Notes: generated by a model not told the origin, from the sequence alone. DNA of 54,451 nucleotides from JAAYQA01 sp964510345 (GCA_964510345.1 CAZEBB010000009.1:1-54451); one strand, 5' to 3'; shown: positions 42,911 to 51,511, numbered from the stretch's first letter. A program made the numbers and translations.

Positions 42911-44042
42911 TATCATCGGGCAACGTACGCTAGAAAACGCCGATCCTCATCGTCCGCTGATCTACTTGGGCACTCGCGATCCGAGAACCGCCAAAATGAC
43001 TTTCGGCATCACGCATCCCCTCCAAGTGGAGGGCGACGAGTCGATCGAACACGTAGCCGGCACCGTCGGCTACTCTTGGATCCCGGATTTGTTGCCTTGG
43101 GTGGATAATGGACTCTTGCACTATCAAATTGCGAACCAAGCACGCCCGTTCCCCGCAGCACTTTCTCCTGCGCGCGTGCACATCATCGGCTTGGGAGACG
43201 TCGGCGCACATTGCGCCTTGGGGCTTCGCTTACTGGGCGAGGACTTCCTCACGCTCGGCGTCTACGCAAGGCAATACGATGCGGCCCGCGCCTTTGCCAT
43301 GGAGCTGTCCCATATTCGCTCCGCCAACGACGAACTGTTTCCACCGGTACACGCAGTCGCCGAAGAGGATCTCTACAATTGCGACCTCCTCGTCTTCGCT
43401 GCGTCCGCCGGCGTGCCGAAAACGCTCGAGCCCGGGCAGGACGTTCGCATGATGCAGTACGAAAAAAACAAGGGGATTCTGCACGGCTATCTCGAGGGGA
43501 TCAAGAGCGCAGAGTTTCAAGGGAGGCTCCTCGTCCTCTCCGACCCCGTCGACGCGCTCTGCAACTACGCCGCGAAAGAACTGTCAGGGGTGCTGCCCCG
43601 CGAGCGCATCCTCGGTTTGGGGCTCGGCGTCATGCACGCAAGAGCCGCAGCCTATGCCCAAGTTTATGCACCGGAGTACCCAAGCGAAGGGCGTGCGTAC
43701 GGCCCCCACGGCCACGGCCTCTGGATCGCCAACTCGCTTACCGCCTATGACGATGCGGTTTCCGAACAGCTCACGCAGCTTACAAAAGAAGCCAATCTCG
43801 CCATTCGAGCGCTCGGTGCGAAACCGTTCTACGGGCCGGCTTTGTCCAGCGGCGCGCTCTCCATCCGATCGCTGCTCAAGGGAGAATGGTTTTACGGTGC
43901 CGCGTCTCTCTCTGACATCTACTTCGGCAGCCGTATCCGAATCGCAAACGATATCTTGTATGTGGAGAGAATGCAGGTACCCTCTGCACTGCAAAACAGA
44001 CTCACCGAAACCCTACAAATCTTACGGGACGTGACCCCATGA
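42903..44042 (+). CDS. lactate/malate dehydrogenase-like protein
   Basis: 379 residues. After a unique 85-residue N-terminal part comes a Rossmann fold RVHIIGLGDVGAHCALGL (GLGDVG at 96-101), DLLVFAASAGVPK, VLSDPVDALCNY (the N-P-V-D strand of LDH/MDH, here S-D-P-V-D) and GLGLGVMHARAAAY. YGPHGHG places His269 where LDH has its catalytic His. The substrate-loop arginines are not clearly conserved, so the substrate is probably not lactate or malate. It overlaps both neighbours (8 and 4 bp) and must work with them. Confidence 0.8.
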   Translation: MSNIIGQRTLENADPHRPLIYLGTRDPRTAKMTFGITHPLQVEGDESIEHVAGTVGYSWIPDLLPWVDNGLLHYQIANQARPFPAALSPARVHIIGLGDVGAHCALGLRLLGEDFLTLGVYARQYDAARAFAMELSHIRSANDELFPPVHAVAEEDLYNCDLLVFAASAGVPKTLEPGQDVRMMQYEKNKGILHGYLEGIKSAEFQGRLLVLSDPVDALCNYAAKELSGVLPRERILGLGLGVMHARAAAYAQVYAPEYPSEGRAYGPHGHGLWIANSLTAYDDAVSEQLTQLTKEANLAIRALGAKPFYGPALSSGALSIRSLLKGEWFYGAASLSDIYFGSRIRIANDILYVERMQVPSALQNRLTETLQILRDVTP

Positions 44043-45076
44043 ACCGAATCGTCATTTTTTCCGACAATTTGAGCCAGACAGCCAGACATCGCATCGAACA
44101 CACATTTCCCGATTTCTCCTTCTTTTCGACGAGTGAAATGCAGCTAGAAGATCTAACCGGTAAGACGCTATTACTCGCCTCCGGTGTGAACGGGATCGGA
44201 AACGACCGGCCGATGATGGATTTTTTGTGTGCGCAAAAACAGCTCCCCACCGCCTTTCGAGACACGACCGTCGCCTGCTTTGTGGAAAGCGAAACACTGC
44301 GTTTCACAAGGGAAGCCGGCATTCGGTACCTGTATCTGACCAATCGGATGGGCGCACACCTGCCGGGCCGTTCGTTGGTGGAGGCATCACAGGACTTGGA
44401 GAATTTAGATGCTTTAAGCGATGCCTTGGGTGCTACGTCCGAGAAAATCCTTACCGGGCAATTGGAAGGCGCCCGCAAACGGCTCCTTACCCCGCACGAA
44501 AAAAAAGAGAGACCGCGTCTCTCCGTGTGGACCATTGGACGAGAAGGTGTCTCCGCCACCCGTGCCGTGTGGGATCAGGTCGCTCAGCATCTGCAAGGTG
44601 TCGACTACGACCTCCTCTCCTTTGGAAATCAAAACATCCGCGACTGCCGCGGATGTGCCTATGAAATATGTAAAAAAATGGGCGAACAGACCCGGTGCAT
44701 CTACGACGACTATGTCGTTGAGAGCCTTTACCCGTCCATTGAGGCGTGCGACGCACTGCTCATCCTCGCACCGAACTATAATGACATGCTCCCCGCCAAT
44801 ATCGTCAGCGCCATCAATCGAATGACCGCGCTGTTTCGCAAGCGAAAGTTCTACGATAAGCGGCTCTTCAGCATCATCGTCGCGGGTCACACCGGCGCCG
44901 AGCTCCTTTCCCGGCAGCTTATCAGCGCCCTCCATGTTAACAAGACCTTTGCTCTTCCGCCCTGCTTTTCCTTCGAAGTGCGCGCCCACAATGTCGCCTC
45001 CGTCGAAGGAAACCCCACATTACCTTCCAGAGCAAAACTATTTGCCGAGCACATCCAAGCGAACCTGATCCGCTAG
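44039..45076 (+). CDS. flavodoxin-fold reductase-like protein with four-cysteine motif
   Basis: 345 residues. The C-terminal half (about 158-345) resembles NADPH-dependent FMN reductases and iron-sulfur flavoproteins: LSVWTIGREGVSATRAVW, then C203-x2-C206-x4-C211-x8-C220 leading to IYDDYV, LILAPNYNDMLPANIVSAINR and a SIIVAGHTGAE strand. The N-terminal half is a second alpha/beta region of unknown type. Starts by an ATGA overlap with the dehydrogenase-like gene. Its TAG interlocks with the stop of the convergent gene (CTAG), leaving no terminator between them. Confidence 0.8.
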   Translation: MNRIVIFSDNLSQTARHRIEHTFPDFSFFSTSEMQLEDLTGKTLLLASGVNGIGNDRPMMDFLCAQKQLPTAFRDTTVACFVESETLRFTREAGIRYLYLTNRMGAHLPGRSLVEASQDLENLDALSDALGATSEKILTGQLEGARKRLLTPHEKKERPRLSVWTIGREGVSATRAVWDQVAQHLQGVDYDLLSFGNQNIRDCRGCAYEICKKMGEQTRCIYDDYVVESLYPSIEACDALLILAPNYNDMLPANIVSAINRMTALFRKRKFYDKRLFSIIVAGHTGAELLSRQLISALHVNKTFALPPCFSFEVRAHNVASVEGNPTLPSRAKLFAEHIQANLIR

Positions 45077-45348
45077 TCCAAATCCGCCTGCAGCTCTCGC
45101 TTCACCTTGTGAAGCGGTACCGCTGCTGCCGCAATCAGTGCCAAGCTCATCAGGTAGAGGATGGCCGACTGGCCGTTGGTAAATTCAATCGTCGGGAAAA
45201 ACGAGTTGATCACGAGCAAAAAGAAGATCGCCTTCGTCGTCAAGAGAATCCAAAAGCGGATGTCGTTCGCTTTGATATATGTATCCCACAAATACATCGC
45301 ATGTACGGCAAATGCGACGAACAATAAACCCAATACCAGATACGGCAC
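45073..45348 (-). CDS. small three-helix membrane protein
   Basis: 91 residues: three hydrophobic helices (1-20, 32-48, 62-80) and a charged tail KVKRELQADLD. GTG start with AGGAGG 8 bp upstream. Not a recognised family. Its promoter region is a near copy of that of the ECF sigma gene at 53.3 kb, so it may be a target of that sigma factor. Confidence 0.65.
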   Translation of the reverse strand: MPYLVLGLLFVAFAVHAMYLWDTYIKANDIRFWILLTTKAIFFLLVINSFFPTIEFTNGQSAILYLMSLALIAAAAVPLHKVKRELQADLD

Positions 45349-45802
45349 CTGATCTCCTCCTTTCCCTCACTATAATAACTAACGAGAACGCCCAAATGGG
45401 ACAAAGCTAAAATAGTTTTTCAAGTTTCTTATTTATCCTCTCACTATAGAATCGAATGAGAACCCCGTTTTGTGACATTCGATCGAAAAATCTTTTAAAG
45501 ATTCATACTGCGGACAAGGTCGAATCAACTGGATGAATTGCATTAATGTGACATCGTCAGGGGAGTCCACCGTGCTTCGCCTCGACTTCGTCCACTCGAC
45601 TACAACAAGGATGTCGGTGTGGACTCGTCTCAGAGGCGCACTTGCGGACATCCCCGTGACTTCGTCACTAATTCTTACATGCAAAGACTTGTTTCTTATT
45701 ATCTCAGTATTCTTCCTGCTTTGTTCATACCCTTATTGTATCGGAAAATAGCGCGCTTTCTGCCTTCTGATTCTTACGTTTTTCTTAACTGTTATCACGG
45801 AT
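45349..45802. other. intergenic region with duplicated promoter block
   Basis: A gene-poor stretch. Its right-hand flank of the small membrane gene (45366-45490) is the promoter block described separately. 45530-45680 is a GC-richer patch containing several self-complementary runs (GTGAC-GAA-GTCAC; GTGGAC with GTCCAC) that I cannot explain; an 83-codon minus-strand frame through it lacks a ribosome site and ends inside the promoter block. Confidence 0.5.
45366..45490 (-). repeat. promoter block, copy 1 (also at 53815-53925)
   Basis: 45372-45405 matches 53825-53858 at 32 of 34 positions, and similarity continues more weakly for about 80 bp upstream. On the minus strand the core reads TGTCCCATTTGGGC, TTCTCGTTAG, TTATTATAGTGAG. 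The block sits directly before the small membrane gene, as its twin sits before an ECF sigma gene, which suggests an ECF-type autoregulated promoter. Confidence 0.7.
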
Positions 45803-45848
45803 GTCTAACAAAAGAGAACCGGAACATGCTCATCCATGGACCGGTTCT
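45803..45848 (-). terminator. intrinsic terminator of the 107-residue membrane gene
   Basis: AGAACCGG / CCGGTTCT stem (45815-45822 with 45841-45848) around an 18-nt loop, then CTTTTGTT on the minus strand. Its arms resemble those of the terminator at 49755. Confidence 0.75.
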
Positions 45849-45865
45849 ACACATTGTTTTCGGAT

Positions 45866-46189
45866 TCAATTCATGGATTTGCGCTTCATCAACTGAGTGA
45901 TACCAACCCCGATCAATGCAGCGTACGCCCATTCAACGGCGGGGATCTGCAACCGCCCGACAAATCTGAAGATGAACAGGACCGCAAGAACACACAGGAC
46001 CGCAACCTTATCTCCTACTGGATCATCCGATTGAGAGGCAATGATCGCCCCCAGCGCCAAGCAATACGCGAGTAAAGCGACCCATAGCCACTGCGAATTC
46101 AGCGTTTGGCTGGACCATAACCCCAATCGGTGCAAGAGAACGGCTCCACCGACCGAGACGACTAAAAACAAGATCGTATTTCGTTTCAT
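45866..46189 (-). CDS. small membrane protein
   Basis: 107 residues with three or four hydrophobic helices (VSVGGAVLLHRLGLW, LWVALLAYCLALGAIIA, VAVLCVLAVLFIFRFVG, WAYAALIGVGITQLM) and a basic end KRKSMN. ATG at 46189 follows AAAGGAG; fourteen upstream codons are discarded. Family unknown. It follows the anti-sigma gene by 75 bp and could belong to the same transcript. Confidence 0.65.
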   Translation of the reverse strand: MKRNTILFLVVSVGGAVLLHRLGLWSSQTLNSQWLWVALLAYCLALGAIIASQSDDPVGDKVAVLCVLAVLFIFRFVGRLQIPAVEWAYAALIGVGITQLMKRKSMN

Positions 46190-46264
46190 CTTCACCCTCT
46201 CCTTTGACTCGTACGGCATATTCTTGGTCACTTACAATCAGTTGTTTGTTCCTTCCATTTTCTG

Positions 46265-46993
46265 TTATTCCTCAGTATTCATCTCTAGACGAATCGATTT
46301 CAATATCTTTATTGCATGATCAATATCCAAATTGGTGTCGACAGAGATGATCCATCCATCTGTTTCCATAAAACATAGTGTTTCACCACCTTTGGTATAA
46401 GAATAGATCGTCGTCTCCCCATGCTCGAATTCTCGGTATTCTGCATATTCAGAATCAACAGCATATCGGATCGATTTCGCATCGTTAACAGAGATTCTCA
46501 CCCAATTCGCATCATTTTTATAGATCTGCAATAAGCTAAAAGCTGACATTGTCTCATCGGTTAATTCAAAATTTCCCGGTATCTCATGTTCAATACGAAA
46601 ATTCTCAAGCCCTATCATTGCTTTTGAACTTTCCGTTTCATTGTCATTCCATGAATAGCCAACAAATGTCCCCATTTGTGTGGTGATCATACTAATAATT
46701 CGCTGCCCGGTAGCAAAAACTTCCTCAGGACCGATGAGGATCAAAATTAGAATAATGGAAGCGGCGATGATGCTAGAAACTTGCTTCCAATTGAACTGTA
46801 CTTTAGGGGGCGTTGTTTGCTTTGTTGTTAAGGGCTCTTTGATTTGGTCTTTTACAGATAACTCATTAAAAAGTCGGTTCATTCTTTCATCGAACTCAGA
46901 CGTAAAAACTGTTTCCATATCACAGATATCATCGTTAATATCAAATTGATCTAAGAATAACTTTGCATCCTCCTCCTTCCATTTTTCATTCAC
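46265..46993 (-). CDS. anti-sigma-like membrane protein (DUF4367 type)
   Basis: 242 residues: an acidic cytoplasmic head (1-70), one membrane helix (about 71-90, VSSIIAASIILILILI) and an extracytoplasmic DUF4367-like domain ending in a short-strand repeat (GGETLCFMETDGWIISVDTN). Encoded immediately after an ECF sigma with an 8-bp overlap, the standard sigma/anti-sigma arrangement. Presumably holds the sigma factor at the membrane until an envelope signal; the signal is unknown. Confidence 0.78.
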   Translation of the reverse strand: MNEKWKEEDAKLFLDQFDINDDICDMETVFTSEFDERMNRLFNELSVKDQIKEPLTTKQTTPPKVQFNWKQVSSIIAASIILILILIGPEEVFATGQRIISMITTQMGTFVGYSWNDNETESSKAMIGLENFRIEHEIPGNFELTDETMSAFSLLQIYKNDANWVRISVNDAKSIRYAVDSEYAEYREFEHGETTIYSYTKGGETLCFMETDGWIISVDTNLDIDHAIKILKSIRLEMNTEE

Positions 46994-47498
46994 TAATCCT
47001 CACCTCCTCTACCGCCTTTCTCAGTTTCTCGATACTGCGTTCCATCCGCTTTCTTGCCGCTGCTTCGGAAATCTCAAGCATCATCGCAATCTCATGATAT
47101 GAGTATTCCTCTAGAAGCCGTAATCTCAGTAATTCGGCTGATTTTTCATCAATTAATGATAAGTAGTACTCGGCGCTATCTAGCTCTTCGATGAGTCGAA
47201 ATTCTGAAGGGACTAGTCCCTCTGCTTCGATGAGTATTGGCGAAAATACTTGCCGATTTTTCTTTCTTAAATAGTCAATAGACTTACGCTGTACAATACG
47301 TCCAATATATGCTCTAAGGTTATATTCATTGTCAAATCGAATCTTAGGATACTGCTCCCATAAATCGATGATCGTGTCGTGAATAATATCCTGAATGACC
47401 GACGAATCCTTTACAAGGCGGTACGCTATCGATGCCATATATGTACCATACCGATCATAGATGTTACGGATCCGTTCATTTTTTATTTCGTCTTTCAT
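46986..47498 (-). CDS. ECF-type RNA polymerase sigma factor
   Basis: 170 residues. Region 2 (about 15-80: YMASIAYRLVKDSSVIQDIIHDTIIDLW, then RAYIGRIVQRKSIDYLR) and region 4 (115-165: LRLLEEYSYHEIAMMLEISEAAARKRMERSIEKLRK) are intact. It overlaps an 18-codon gene upstream and the anti-sigma gene downstream, so four genes are translationally chained. No copy of the 34-bp promoter core found at the other sigma gene is seen here. Confidence 0.9.
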   Translation of the reverse strand: MKDEIKNERIRNIYDRYGTYMASIAYRLVKDSSVIQDIIHDTIIDLWEQYPKIRFDNEYNLRAYIGRIVQRKSIDYLRKKNRQVFSPILIEAEGLVPSEFRLIEELDSAEYYLSLIDEKSAELLRLRLLEEYSYHEIAMMLEISEAAARKRMERSIEKLRKAVEEVRISE

Positions 47499-47551
47499 CG
47501 TTGCTGTACTTCATCTTCAAAACGATTCATTTTCGGTCGTTTATTCTTCAT
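47495..47551 (-). CDS. 18-residue peptide, ATGA-coupled at both ends
   Basis: Reads MKNKRPKMNRFEDEVQQR. Its ATG overlaps the stop of the 114-residue membrane gene (ATGA) and its TGA overlaps the sigma start (ATGA). AAGGTG precedes it. It may be a real regulatory peptide or simply a coupling cistron that lets ribosomes reach the sigma gene. Confidence 0.5.
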   Translation of the reverse strand: MKNKRPKMNRFEDEVQQR

Positions 47552-47892
47552 CTAATCACACCTTCCATGATTAGGATTATCCCCACCAGCGATAGCGAAA
47601 AAACAGTCGCGAGTTGATAAGAATACGGGATCGTCAAAACTGAAAAGAAACTAAGATAAAAACTAGAAATAATCATCAAGGTACCAATAATCACTCGAGG
47701 CAGCCGCTTCTCTTTTATGCGAGGTCGATCGATCGTGAGAATGAGTCCAACCAAAACTCCAATTACGACGGGGAATGCTAAAGATGCCGATGGAACAAAG
47801 TTAATAGCCATTTGCAATTGGATTCGATTCCACGCGGCAATCGATGCAAATAAAAGTATGATCAATAGAAGAATCTGGATATTCTTTTTCAT
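47548..47892 (-). CDS. small four-helix membrane protein upstream of sigma operon
   Basis: 114 residues with four hydrophobic helices (6-20, 40-52, 68-85, 92-110) and a basic loop RPRIKEKRLPR. AAAGGTGG precedes the ATG. First gene of the chain membrane protein, 18-residue peptide, ECF sigma, anti-sigma. Could be a sensor or the target of the system; no family recognised. Confidence 0.7.
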   Translation of the reverse strand: MKKNIQILLLIILLFASIAAWNRIQLQMAINFVPSASLAFPVVIGVLVGLILTIDRPRIKEKRLPRVIIGTLMIISSFYLSFFSVLTIPYSYQLATVFSLSLVGIILIMEGVIR

Positions 47893-47962
47893 CGGATTCC
47901 ACCTTTCAATTACATTATGACGTTACTCTCAGGATACATGAGATCTGAACTAAAACCATTGT

Positions 47963-49576
47963 TTACTGTCTATGTCTCAAAACATGCAATTCTCGATCAC
48001 GTATTGTCAAAACAACATCCGTAATTGCGTCCAATTCATCGGAATGCGCGATGACGAAAATACTCTTTTGACCTTTGATCTTTGCGATGTAGTGAACGAG
48101 TTCCTCCGTGGTCTTCTGGTCCAAATTGGAAAAGGGCTCGTCTAGCATCAACACATGGCTGTCTAATGATAATATGCGCAGGAGATTGAGTTTTTGCTGC
48201 TCGCCAAAACTGAGGTTCACCGGAGACTCTGTAATTACTTTATCGCGGAAGTCAACTCGTAACACACCAAAGAGATTCTCATCAACTTCTTTACCAAATA
48301 AGTTCTCCGCAACGGAGCCGTCCGTGACTAATATCGGATAACTGAGATACGCTACGTCTCTCAACGAATTGTCCAGCTCCATGTTTCCTTCAAACTGAGC
48401 GGGGTCGGCAAATGAGGTGATATAATTCAGAATTGTCGATTTTCCGGATCCATTCCCACCTTTAATAACAACCAACTGATTTTTCTCTAATGTCAGTTCA
48501 TCAACGGAAAACAGGAGCCGCTCTTTGTCCGGTGTAGCGTAGAAGGAGCCCTTGGCAATAGATAATAGGTGTTCACGATCTCCATAAAACGATTCAAACC
48601 CGGATTCTTGGTCCGCTAAATCGATGAAGGAACCGATCCTCTCTAAATGCGGGCGATTAATTGCATAATGGATCGAGATCTCGAAAATTCGGTTCAGCGG
48701 GTTCTGTAAGATTTGAGACAACTGAAAAACAATCAATATCGTACCGATCGTAACATCGCCTTTAAAGAATAAGAAGGTTCCGATGCTCATCACGAGAACG
48801 ATAAGCACATTGGACAATAAAGTCGGGATATTGGATGCGAGAATAGAAAAGAATTTATACTTTTGTACGAACTCGAGATATTTATGGCTCTTGGCATCGT
48901 ACATACGCAAAAAATACTCTTCTGCCTTGGCCAAATTGATCGACTTCTTTTCCTCCGTATTTTTTTTGGTTGCGCTCAAGAATTTGTCCTGCGTGGGCAA
49001 ACCCACCTTCTGAAAATTTGCGATCGCATTGTTCGGTTTATGTGAGAGCAAAGCATATAACGGAATGTATGCGATATACACCCCTAAAAACACAGGATGA
49101 ATTAAGTAGGAAACGCCAAGGATCAGGGCGACACAGATACCGTTTGCGATCAACTGGATATTGATATGTCCATATAAATCCCCGTAAGTAAATGCGGATG
49201 ATGTGATTAAATTGATATAATATCCCTTTTCGTTTTGACTGTAGAATTTATACGGTACTCGCATCAAAGCCGACATGACCTCGTTCACCTTATCAATGGA
49301 TCTAGATAACTGTACTTTGAGAGGTAGATATTGGCTCAAAAACACATTAAGAATCGCGGCTGCCAATAGTGTGGCTAATAATGCAACGAGATGCAACTGC
49401 GTTGCTGTGTCGAAGCTCTGCTTGGTGATCAACAGATCAATAAAGCGACCAAATAAAAGTGACCCCATGACCGAAAGCGCAATAACAAACACCATGCCTA
49501 GCGATAAGAAAAGGTTTTTTGGATGGAGATCAAAAATCTTCCTCCGAGTCGATGAGTATTGCGGTTCTGGTTTCAC
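47963..49576 (-). CDS. ABC exporter, fused membrane and ATPase domains
   Basis: 537 residues: a six-helix membrane domain (20-310) and an ATPase domain with Walker A GGNGSGKST (about 375), signature LSFGEQQKL and Walker B MLDEPFSNLD carrying the catalytic Glu. A half-transporter that would homodimerise. Divergence from drug exporters and its setting among small secreted and membrane genes suggest peptide export, but no convincing precursor peptide was found. 70 bp before the sigma operon; AT-rich like its neighbours. Confidence 0.88.
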   Translation of the reverse strand: MKPEPQYSSTRRKIFDLHPKNLFLSLGMVFVIALSVMGSLLFGRFIDLLITKQSFDTATQLHLVALLATLLAAAILNVFLSQYLPLKVQLSRSIDKVNEVMSALMRVPYKFYSQNEKGYYINLITSSAFTYGDLYGHINIQLIANGICVALILGVSYLIHPVFLGVYIAYIPLYALLSHKPNNAIANFQKVGLPTQDKFLSATKKNTEEKKSINLAKAEEYFLRMYDAKSHKYLEFVQKYKFFSILASNIPTLLSNVLIVLVMSIGTFLFFKGDVTIGTILIVFQLSQILQNPLNRIFEISIHYAINRPHLERIGSFIDLADQESGFESFYGDREHLLSIAKGSFYATPDKERLLFSVDELTLEKNQLVVIKGGNGSGKSTILNYITSFADPAQFEGNMELDNSLRDVAYLSYPILVTDGSVAENLFGKEVDENLFGVLRVDFRDKVITESPVNLSFGEQQKLNLLRILSLDSHVLMLDEPFSNLDQKTTEELVHYIAKIKGQKSIFVIAHSDELDAITDVVLTIRDRELHVLRHRQ

Positions 49577-49754
49577 GTTCTTGCCTCACTTTCCTTATGA
49601 TTTATACTTATATGCCAATGCATCCCTCACTATATCCTTCGTTTAAGAAACTACATTTGTGACATGAATTTGAAAATAAACTGTTGATCAAATCACTATT
49701 CCATACATACCCATCAAAACTACACCTAATGGACAGACCACAAGATGTATAAGA
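49577..49754. other. upstream region of the ABC exporter gene
   Basis: No gene supported. 49620-49665 carries a weak match (TGTCACA, TTTCT, TATAGTGAGGG on the minus strand) to the promoter blocks at 45.4 and 53.8 kb. Confidence 0.35.
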
Positions 49755-49786
49755 AAACCGGTCCATGTCATCCAGTGAACCGGTTT
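49755..49786 (-). terminator. intrinsic terminator after the 154-residue gene
   Basis: AAACCGGTTC / GGACCGGTTT (one G-U pair) with a 12-nt loop and TTCTTAT on the minus strand; the plus flank is also T-rich. Its arms share the sequence ACCGGTCCAT with the 45.8-kb terminator. Confidence 0.7.
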
Positions 49787-49814
49787 CGGTTTTTCTCAAA
49801 TTTTGAATAGCCAA

Positions 49815-50279
49815 TTACCCGATCTGAAACAGATAGTACCGATCTGTACTCGGGTCGTATCCGATACACAAAGGGTTATCGTCTTTATCTCTTAAGATGG
49901 AAGCATAGCGAAGCGTCTCCAAGTCCGGCATGTCATCTGCAGGAATCTCTTTTTCGCTCACTTTCAAAGCTTTCAGTACTTCATTCACCACTGCTTGATG
50001 GTCGGCATCGTACGCCTCTATGATCCGGCCTTTATCATACAAGTCCGGACCGCCTTCGTTACCCTGAAATACATAGAAGTTGGCCGCCTCACCGGCAAAA
50101 GGAGAGGGTGCATCACTTCTGTGAATTAAGTTGACCCCGTACGGTACCAAAATATCCCATTTGCGCAAATTACCGGTGTTGAGCATAGTATAGATTTCAG
50201 ATCGCTGACTTAGGATCGCCAACAGAATGACAGCCAGTATGAGTCCTATCAGCATCGGTTTTTTTGATTTATGTCGCAT
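49815..50279 (-). CDS. single-pass membrane protein
   Basis: 154 residues: basic start RHKSKK, one helix (9-24, MLIGLILAVILLAIL), and an extracytoplasmic alpha/beta domain (AANFYVFQGNEGGPDLYDKG, ILRDKDDNPLCIGYDPSTDRYYLFQIG). ATG 50279 follows AAAGGAG by 10 bp; a longer reading would overlap the upstream gene by 29 bp. No family recognised. Confidence 0.65.
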   Translation of the reverse strand: MRHKSKKPMLIGLILAVILLAILSQRSEIYTMLNTGNLRKWDILVPYGVNLIHRSDAPSPFAGEAANFYVFQGNEGGPDLYDKGRIIEAYDADHQAVVNEVLKALKVSEKEIPADDMPDLETLRYASILRDKDDNPLCIGYDPSTDRYYLFQIG

Positions 50280-50346
50280 CTTTGTCCCACTCCTTTCTCT
50301 TCGTAAGTCCTCTATCTCGGCGCTAAATCCGTTATGATTGTCATCT

Positions 50347-50613
50347 CTAGATTCGTCCATCTCTCCCAAGGGCATATATGATCACAATGAATACGGTCGT
50401 CAGTAACCAGGAGGATCGGTTGTAAACATTGAGTGGTCCATGTTTCGTCGTATCGATTTCATAATCTCTAAACTGAGGCAAGGATGTATGGTAAATGATC
50501 ATGATCACCATTGCGTGCATAGAGTTTGAACTGATGATATTCATAAAACGAAAGAATAGGATCGCCACCGCAAATACTATATTCTGAATCTCTGCAATCT
50601 GTTTCCATTTCAT
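50347..50613 (-). CDS. small membrane protein
   Basis: 88 residues with two or three hydrophobic segments (IVFAVAILFFRFMNIIS, AMVIMIIYHTSL, WLLTTVFIVIIYALG). The ribosome site is weak (AAAGGGTGA about 11 bp upstream). Precedes the single-pass protein gene by 67 bp; probably co-transcribed. Confidence 0.5.
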   Translation of the reverse strand: MKWKQIAEIQNIVFAVAILFFRFMNIISSNSMHAMVIMIIYHTSLPQFRDYEIDTTKHGPLNVYNRSSWLLTTVFIVIIYALGRDGRI

Positions 50614-50794
50614 TTTCTCGAGATCACCCTTTACGATGTATTGGTTCGACTTTGTTATCTTTTGTTTACAAAGAATCTTGACACGATGCTTGCTATCCTT
50701 AAGACTCCTTTCCCATTCGACTGCATTTGAATGAAGGGTCTTCAGAGATGGTCAACATATTGCCTTACTTTAATCAATCAAGCTCCGGTCTGAG

Positions 50795-51511
50795 TTATGG
50801 CTGCTTCTTCAACTTCACATCCTCTAGGACTTCGTCCAGAGAAAGGACCGTCTGCTGGTACCGATCTTCCAATTGTCGATTTTCATCGATACGGTAAGCA
50901 GCATACCCGGGAGTTGCCAAAAACCATCCGGGTGATTTGATTCCTTTATTGAGCCCAAAGACGATCTTCTCGCCGGTTTCTAATTCAATGGATCGTTCGG
51001 TATCTGTTAGGTAGATCTCTTTCTGTTCTTCTGCTGTCAGTGTTGAAATATCGATTTTCATTTTTTTGAGTTCATTTTCGTCCATCTGCTCTGCCATCAT
51101 TAACGGCGTGATTTTTGCGCCTGTCATATTGACAGTAATCTTTTCATCCGGTACTTCACCCCTTAACACCTCAGTAACCTCCACTGTGTATGGTGTAAAC
51201 CAACCACCCGCAGATTTAATATAAGAGGGAGGTTGTCTTTCCAATACAGTCGCTATAACCACAGCATCTGAATGGAGAAAAACCTCTGTGACAGTCGGAT
51301 CAAAAGCGAGCGCGTATTCGATACTAGATTCAAGAACCTTGTAAGACTCGGTAGTTGCTGTAAGTGCAGGATCTTCACGACTCACCTGTGTATCAGCACT
51401 TTCAGTGATTACCAGAGCACTTTTTTCGGAATTCTGTTCTTCCACTTCGACAGTTTCACAAGCTGCTAAGAGAAATAATAGGAGTGAAACTACAATAATG
51501 GTCTTTTTCAT
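50795..51511 (-). CDS. putative lipoprotein
   Basis: 238 residues. Signal peptide MKKTIIVVSLLLFLLAAC with a lipobox (LAAC, Cys18), then a Glu/Ser/Thr-rich linker and a globular domain with VIATVLERQPPSYIKSAGGW, TVEVTEVLRGEVPDEKITVNMTG, a pattern seen in secreted clostridial proteins of unknown role. ATG 51511 follows GGGGAGG. It is the expected type of substrate for LspA at 3.8 kb. Confidence 0.8.
   Translation of the reverse strand: MKKTIIVVSLLLFLLAACETVEVEEQNSEKSALVITESADTQVSREDPALTATTESYKVLESSIEYALAFDPTVTEVFLHSDAVVIATVLERQPPSYIKSAGGWFTPYTVEVTEVLRGEVPDEKITVNMTGAKITPLMMAEQMDENELKKMKIDISTLTAEEQKEIYLTDTERSIELETGEKIVFGLNKGIKSPGWFLATPGYAAYRIDENRQLEDRYQQTVLSLDEVLEDVKLKKQP

Noticed and set aside
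45433..45684. 83-codon minus-strand frame in the long intergenic region
   Set aside because: No ribosome site, its end lies inside the duplicated promoter block, and it matches no pattern of a real protein.
49608..49766. Cysteine-rich 52-codon frame upstream of the ABC exporter, a possible peptide precursor
   Set aside because: It starts inside the terminator hairpin, has no ribosome site and runs through the weak promoter-like match; no leader or cleavage motif.
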